Positions 14,016 to 17,370 of a stretch of 17,370 nt of DNA are shown here, piece after piece; the stretch's first letter is position 1; each line of letters opens with the position of its first letter. This stretch comes from Spirochaetaceae bacterium (GTDB taxonomy: Bacteria > Spirochaetota > Spirochaetia > Treponematales > Breznakiellaceae): the NCBI GenBank assembly GCA_031269165.1, contig JAISZQ010000205.1, positions 1 through 17,370 of the forward strand, given 5' to 3'. The notes under the pieces were generated by a model. The model saw only the letters and a program-made list of their open reading frames with translations, made no database searches and was not told the DNA's origin. A program made the position numbers and the translations under genes.

Positions 14016-16214
14016 TCATCTGCCGAATAGGCCCTTGACGGCCCCTTTGGCGGCGGCGCTTGCCGCGTCTTCGGCCTTTTTGGCGGCCTCACGTGCCGCG
14101 TTCTCGGCGGCTTCCTGAGCCTGGCGTTTGGCTTGGTCGGCAGCAGCCGCCGCGGCAGCCGTTGCCTCGTTCGCCTTTTCTTCGGCGGCCCCGCGAACCT
14201 TCTTTTCCATCTCTGCAATTTTGTCCTGCAACAGCGTCTGCAAAGTGCCGATTGCGTCCTTATCACCTTTTGCGGCGGCAAAAAGCGTGTTCAAATCATC
14301 GTTGGACACATATTCCGTGCCGATGTACGCGTTTATGTACGAGCGGACAGCCTGTTCCAGTTCCGCGGCGGCTTTCCGCGCATACTCCGCGACGGTTTTT
14401 TGAAGCGCCGCCATGATGAGGCTTCCTATGTTGGTGTCAACCGAAAACGTGTCGCCGCCCTCCGCGTCCTCGGCGGGATGGAGATAGGTAAACCCGAGCT
14501 GTATGAAGGCCGCTTCGCTCACCGCCTGGGCTATGGCCTGCGCCACCGTGCCGTGCGGGTCGCTTAAGACGGGGTTTTTAATGTCGGCGCTTCCCGCGAG
14601 GAAAACACTGCCGTCCCTGCCGCCCGCTACCTTGACCGTCATGCCCGCCATACCGTTGAAGCCGCCTATCCCGATTGCGCCAAGTCCCTGCTCCACGCCG
14701 AACGGAAAGTTGCCGCCGGTAATTTCCGCGTCAAACAATTCCTTTACCGACGAACGGAAATCGGCGTTGCCTGAAAATGAGACAAAGCGCCCGTCCCCGG
14801 CCGTTTCTGTAACGGCCGTTTCAGAAACGGACAGTTTTAACGATACCGGCTTACCGGTAAGTTCCGGGTCTGAACTTACATCGCGCAGATCGAACACGCT
14901 CTTCCAGCCCTGAATCGTAAAATCCGAGGCCAGTACTCCCAGATAAAACGAGGGATACTGCCGGGACGGAAAAATCACGTCGCGCCCCTTAAACGTTTCT
15001 TTTTTCTCAGGTTTTTGACGGGTCTGCGTCATCGCCTGAAGGGTCTTTACCTTTTCAAAAACTTCCAGCGCCCGTTTTCCATAACGGACATACTGCCATG
15101 CGGCTTCAGTCAGAAGTTGCCGGAGCACCGGATCAATGATTCCGTTATAGGTGCCGCTCGAAAAATCAAGGTATGATTTTAAGTGATCTATATCGGATTG
15201 CACCGCGTTCACCGCGCTTTTTTGCAGGGCATCAATATTTTTTATATCATCCTGTAAGCCGGTAACAATATTGTTCGCGTTATCCGCCGCGCTTTGAACC
15301 GTTTCGGCGGCGGCCTTTCCATCATTGATCAACTGCATAACCTGTTGAATGGTTGCCGGATTCCGTATATCAATGCCGGTAATATTGAAATCGATAAAGG
15401 GCTGTGCCGCATTCCGCAGTTCGGCAATCTGTTTTTTTGAATCGTCAACGCGGGTCCTCCATGTTTCAATCGTAGTGTTATAGAATGCCGCCGCCTCATC
15501 ATAGAGTTTTTTTGAGTTAAGGTTGTCCGCCTCGCGCCGCACTAATTCCATCGCGTCAAACTGAGCAAGGTCGATAAGCGGCGGCGTTTCGGCGGCGGCG
15601 GTTTTGGGGCCCGTTTTTTTTGCCGGATAAGCGGGGAGCGCGCCTGAACTTGTACGCGGCGTTCCAAACTGTATGCTTGCCGCGCTCACTTCCTCGATAT
15701 AGATTTTGCCTTTGAGGACGGCCTGAGGCAAAAGCCGTATCTCGGCGCGGCCCATCTGAAAGAGATTCGTCATAGGCTCGTCGCGGTCGGCAACCCTTAT
15801 GCCGGAAAGGCCGATTCTGAAACGGAAAAGATTCAGATGAAAGTTGTCAACTTCGGCGCGGGCCTCAAATGCCCCTTCAAGAGCGCGTTCCAGCGTCCTT
15901 TCCAGCAGGGGATTCATGAAAAACAGGCAAAACACGGTGATGGCGGCAACGATTATGACCGCCCCCGCCAATGGAACAACGCGGACAGGCCAGGCCCGGT
16001 TCGCTTTAATTGCCTTTGCAAGCGTTTTTAATTTTGCAATATCGTTTTTTGCAAGGTCTGATTTCAAAAGGTAAAAGCCGTCTTTTAATTCAAATATTGA
16101 AAGCAGATAGTCTTTATCCGCTTTTATTTCGATGAATCTTCCTATTTTTCTTTCAAAATTTTGTTCCGCTATCGGTTTGCGGAATAGGGGCGGCGCTTTT
16201 TTTATCATGATCAT
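14016..16214 (-). CDS. TIGR03545-type membrane-anchored AsmA-like protein of unknown function
   Basis: This 732-residue protein is second in a two-gene operon. It has a cytoplasmic N-terminus of about 77 residues, one membrane segment at about 78-100 (VRVVPLAGAVIIVAAITVF, shown in part), then a long extracytoplasmic part. Residues 121-187 follow the pattern of AsmA-type proteins: a lipid-facing beta stretch, 'IRLLPQAVLKGKIYIEEVSAAS', then 'TPR'. Residues about 215-400 are helical, and a second beta-rich segment covers about 408-590. The tail (about 670-732) is an Ala/Glu/Lys-rich helix ending KGAVKGLFGR. I recognise it as the TIGR03545 family, which as I recall is restricted to outer-membrane bacteria and usually paired with TIGR03546. 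ATG at 16214 overlaps the upstream stop as TAATG. A role in cell-envelope lipid handling is an inference. Confidence 0.82.
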   Translation of the reverse strand: MIMIKKAPPLFRKPIAEQNFERKIGRFIEIKADKDYLLSIFELKDGFYLLKSDLAKNDIAKLKTLAKAIKANRAWPVRVVPLAGAVIIVAAITVFCLFFMNPLLERTLERALEGAFEARAEVDNFHLNLFRFRIGLSGIRVADRDEPMTNLFQMGRAEIRLLPQAVLKGKIYIEEVSAASIQFGTPRTSSGALPAYPAKKTGPKTAAAETPPLIDLAQFDAMELVRREADNLNSKKLYDEAAAFYNTTIETWRTRVDDSKKQIAELRNAAQPFIDFNITGIDIRNPATIQQVMQLINDGKAAAETVQSAADNANNIVTGLQDDIKNIDALQKSAVNAVQSDIDHLKSYLDFSSGTYNGIIDPVLRQLLTEAAWQYVRYGKRALEVFEKVKTLQAMTQTRQKPEKKETFKGRDVIFPSRQYPSFYLGVLASDFTIQGWKSVFDLRDVSSDPELTGKPVSLKLSVSETAVTETAGDGRFVSFSGNADFRSSVKELFDAEITGGNFPFGVEQGLGAIGIGGFNGMAGMTVKVAGGRDGSVFLAGSADIKNPVLSDPHGTVAQAIAQAVSEAAFIQLGFTYLHPAEDAEGGDTFSVDTNIGSLIMAALQKTVAEYARKAAAELEQAVRSYINAYIGTEYVSNDDLNTLFAAAKGDKDAIGTLQTLLQDKIAEMEKKVRGAAEEKANEATAAAAAAADQAKRQAQEAAENAAREAAKKAEDAASAAAKGAVKGLFGR

Positions 16215-16759
16215 TACATCGCCCCCAGATTGGTATCCCGCATATTTTTTAATGCGGCGACAGCGTTGCCGATTTTTGAAACAAGCGGCAGGTTTTTAAT
16301 GGCTTTTACCACTTTTGAATTGGTAATCTTTGGCAAAAAAGAATTGCGGTACAGCGGAATTAACACCACCGCCAGCATAAACACCGGAATCCAAAGAATG
16401 ACCCCCGCCGTCAATCCGCCCGCGACGAGCGTATTATTAAACCGGGTAAACGGCACAAAAGGCATGTTGTACAGCATGGTAAAAAACGGTTGCAACGGTT
16501 CAATGTGAAGAACGGCCCAGCCTATCTGGTCGGTGTAGGGGTACAAAAACGGCATGGCAAGTTTAAGCAACACCGTTACCAGCAGTTTAGCACCCTGATT
16601 ATGTTTGAAAAAAAGCGAGACAAAAAACAGTACGGCCCAAAAAACATTTCCTGACGGGAGCAGGGCCAAAAGCACGCCCCACGAAAATCCCGCCGCCACC
16701 GCCGTCTTTTTTTCATTGCTATTTAACGCAAGAATGAGTTGCGCTATTCCTTTTATCAT
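16214..16759 (-). CDS. TIGR03546-type small membrane protein, partner of the AsmA-like protein
   Basis: This 181-residue integral membrane protein of unknown function resembles DUF2062-like proteins in its first half, with AAGFSWGVLLALLPSG at 22-37. Hydrophobic segments lie at about 21-51, 58-75 and 111-137. The C-terminus (about 140-181) is polar and basic. It is translationally coupled to the following gene through a TAATG overlap, supporting a shared complex. No normal ribosome site precedes ATG 16759. Instead a promoter with its -10 box only 6 bases away predicts a leaderless mRNA. Confidence 0.82.
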   Translation of the reverse strand: MIKGIAQLILALNSNEKKTAVAAGFSWGVLLALLPSGNVFWAVLFFVSLFFKHNQGAKLLVTVLLKLAMPFLYPYTDQIGWAVLHIEPLQPFFTMLYNMPFVPFTRFNNTLVAGGLTAGVILWIPVFMLAVVLIPLYRNSFLPKITNSKVVKAIKNLPLVSKIGNAVAALKNMRDTNLGAM

Positions 16760-16762
16760 GGC

Positions 16763-17017
16763 TCAATTATACCATACATAAAGGCGGTGCTCAACCGGCC
16801 GACAAAACACCCCAACCGGCACGTTGTCGTGGGGCGGGGGCTGTTTAGTGGTCCGCAGGGCCTTCCGGCAATCGTGCCGTTGGGCGGTAGCTTCGCTCTC
16901 CTTCAGGCGATACTCGCGTGGCTGACAGAACACGCCAAATGGTACGTTGTCGTTGGATGGGGGCTGAGGCGCGGGTCTCGCGGGACAGGGCAGACCTCCC
17001 CCAAGGCCATCGGCCAA
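16763..17017 (-). pseudogene. Remnant frame with a twice-repeated 21-codon Cys-containing module
   Basis: In one minus-strand frame two blocks, 16904-16966 and 16781-16843, encode QPPSNDNVPFGVFCQPREYRL-like and QPPPHDNVPVGVFCRPVEHRL-like sequences (15 of 21 residues shared, core DNVP-GVFC-P-E-RL). They are 123 bp apart, in frame. Differences between the blocks fall mostly at third codon positions (9 of 16), which suggests past selection on protein. There is no good start or ribosome site (TTG at 17017 only). I do not recognise the family. The gap 16760-17088 holds nothing else that I can support. Confidence 0.35.
16766..16794 (-). promoter_or_regulatory. Promoter of the TIGR03546/TIGR03545 operon
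   Basis: On the minus strand there is TTGAGC (16789-16794), a 17-base spacer and TATAAT (16766-16771) with a TG extension (TGGTATAAT). Six bases separate the -10 box from ATG 16759, so the transcript should start at the initiation codon. The boxes overlap the end of the degraded upstream frame. Confidence 0.65.
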
Positions 17018-17088
17018 CGATGGCCCGCCGTCTTTGGACGGGACGCTTGAAGCTTGCTGGAACTCCTTTTTGGGCGTGAACGGGGCTG

Positions 17089-17370
17089 TTAGCCGGGCGG
17101 GGAAGCGGGATTAGGCTGGTTTTTGGGCGAAAAACTCGTTTTCGCCTCCCATACCCCCGTCCTTAGGCTGTCCCAACTCAGCGCGTAGGCCATTACCTCC
17201 GGTATCGGCTTGTCCGCCTCCGCCACAACCGCATCCCAGTCCACCTCTTCCGCCTCCTCAGGCGGCTCCCCCGCCAGAATCTCCGACCAGTACCGCTCCC
17301 CCCAAAGATGCGCCTTCCTTCCCGTCCGCACGTTGAACCGGAGGGAGAACGTCTGTTTCAGCCACTGCAT
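17089..17370 (-). CDS. C-terminal part of a REP-associated/IS200-like (Y1) transposase, cut by window edge
   Basis: This 93-residue C-terminal portion runs off the right edge; the Met at the edge is probably internal. It begins MQWLKQTFSLRFNVRTGR followed by HLWGERYWSEIL, the typical end of the Y1 transposase domain in REP-associated (RAYT) proteins. In that family the 'K-tF--rFN---gr-G-lW---y-s--l' pattern follows the catalytic Tyr region. The remaining residues (about 33-93) form an acidic then Pro-rich tail. The catalytic residues, if present, lie beyond the window, so intactness cannot be judged. It may be related to the spread of the palindromic repeats in this window, but that is only a suggestion. 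Confidence 0.65.
   Translation of the reverse strand: MQWLKQTFSLRFNVRTGRKAHLWGERYWSEILAGEPPEEAEEVDWDAVVAEADKPIPEVMAYALSWDSLRTGVWEAKTSFSPKNQPNPASPPG

Noticed and set aside
1..17370. tRNA, rRNA or known riboswitch
   Set aside because: I saw no cloverleaf with a T-loop GTTCGAATC-type motif, no rRNA core sequences and no recognisable riboswitch on either strand.

Overview
The window looks like a chromosomal stretch of a Treponema-like spirochaete with fairly GC-rich genes and AT-rich control regions. This rests on the TIGR03545/TIGR03546-type gene pair, which as I recall occurs in some outer-membrane bacteria including spirochaetes. It is also supported by a non-lipidated sugar-binding protein with an 'LFAG' signal-peptide end, and by clusters of 'GTCATTGCGAGC...' palindromic repeats. 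The genus is an inference from gene style, not from a marker gene.

About 13 kb of the window (404-13998) is a catabolic locus for pectin-derived oligosaccharides. Operon 1 (minus strand, promoter near 6940) encodes two LplB/LplC-type ABC permeases, a lipoprotein solute-binding protein, and a large GH88/GH105-type unsaturated glucuronyl/galacturonyl hydrolase. This resembles the Bacillus YteP-YtcP-YtcQ plus YteR arrangement for rhamnogalacturonan fragments. Operon 2 (minus strand, promoter near 13200) encodes a TogB-like binding protein, TogM/UgpA-like and TogN/UgpE-like permeases, and, after a repeat-rich gap, a PL22 oligogalacturonate lyase. Both enzymes lack signal peptides, so imported unsaturated oligosaccharides would be cut in the cytoplasm, and both reactions lead towards 5-keto-4-deoxyuronate. 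No ABC ATPase and no Kdu/Kdg genes are present, so these must be encoded elsewhere.

The clearest new signal is regulatory. Both operons begin with TTGACA-N17-TATACT. Each promoter is followed 10-11 bp later by almost the same 35-bp AT-rich operator (33/35 identical, outer arms GTTCATATATA/TATATATGAAC). The operon 2 copy lies in the divergent gap in front of an IclR-family regulator gene (13240-13998). This predicts one KdgR-like IclR repressor controlling both operons and probably itself.

Between the operons sits a toxin-antitoxin pair (7106-7706). Its toxin appears leaderless or coupled to a 32-codon upstream ORF. Intergenic spaces hold a mosaic of palindromic repeats, a 123-bp inverted-repeat element inside operon 1, tandem repeats, and a duplicated 5' end of the GH105 gene that now forms a 28-codon ORF overlapping the lyase start. 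On the right, a two-gene membrane system (16214-16759 and 14016-16214, overlapping TAATG) is followed by a degraded region with a repeated 21-codon module. Fragments of REP-type (Y1-like) transposases lie at both window ends.
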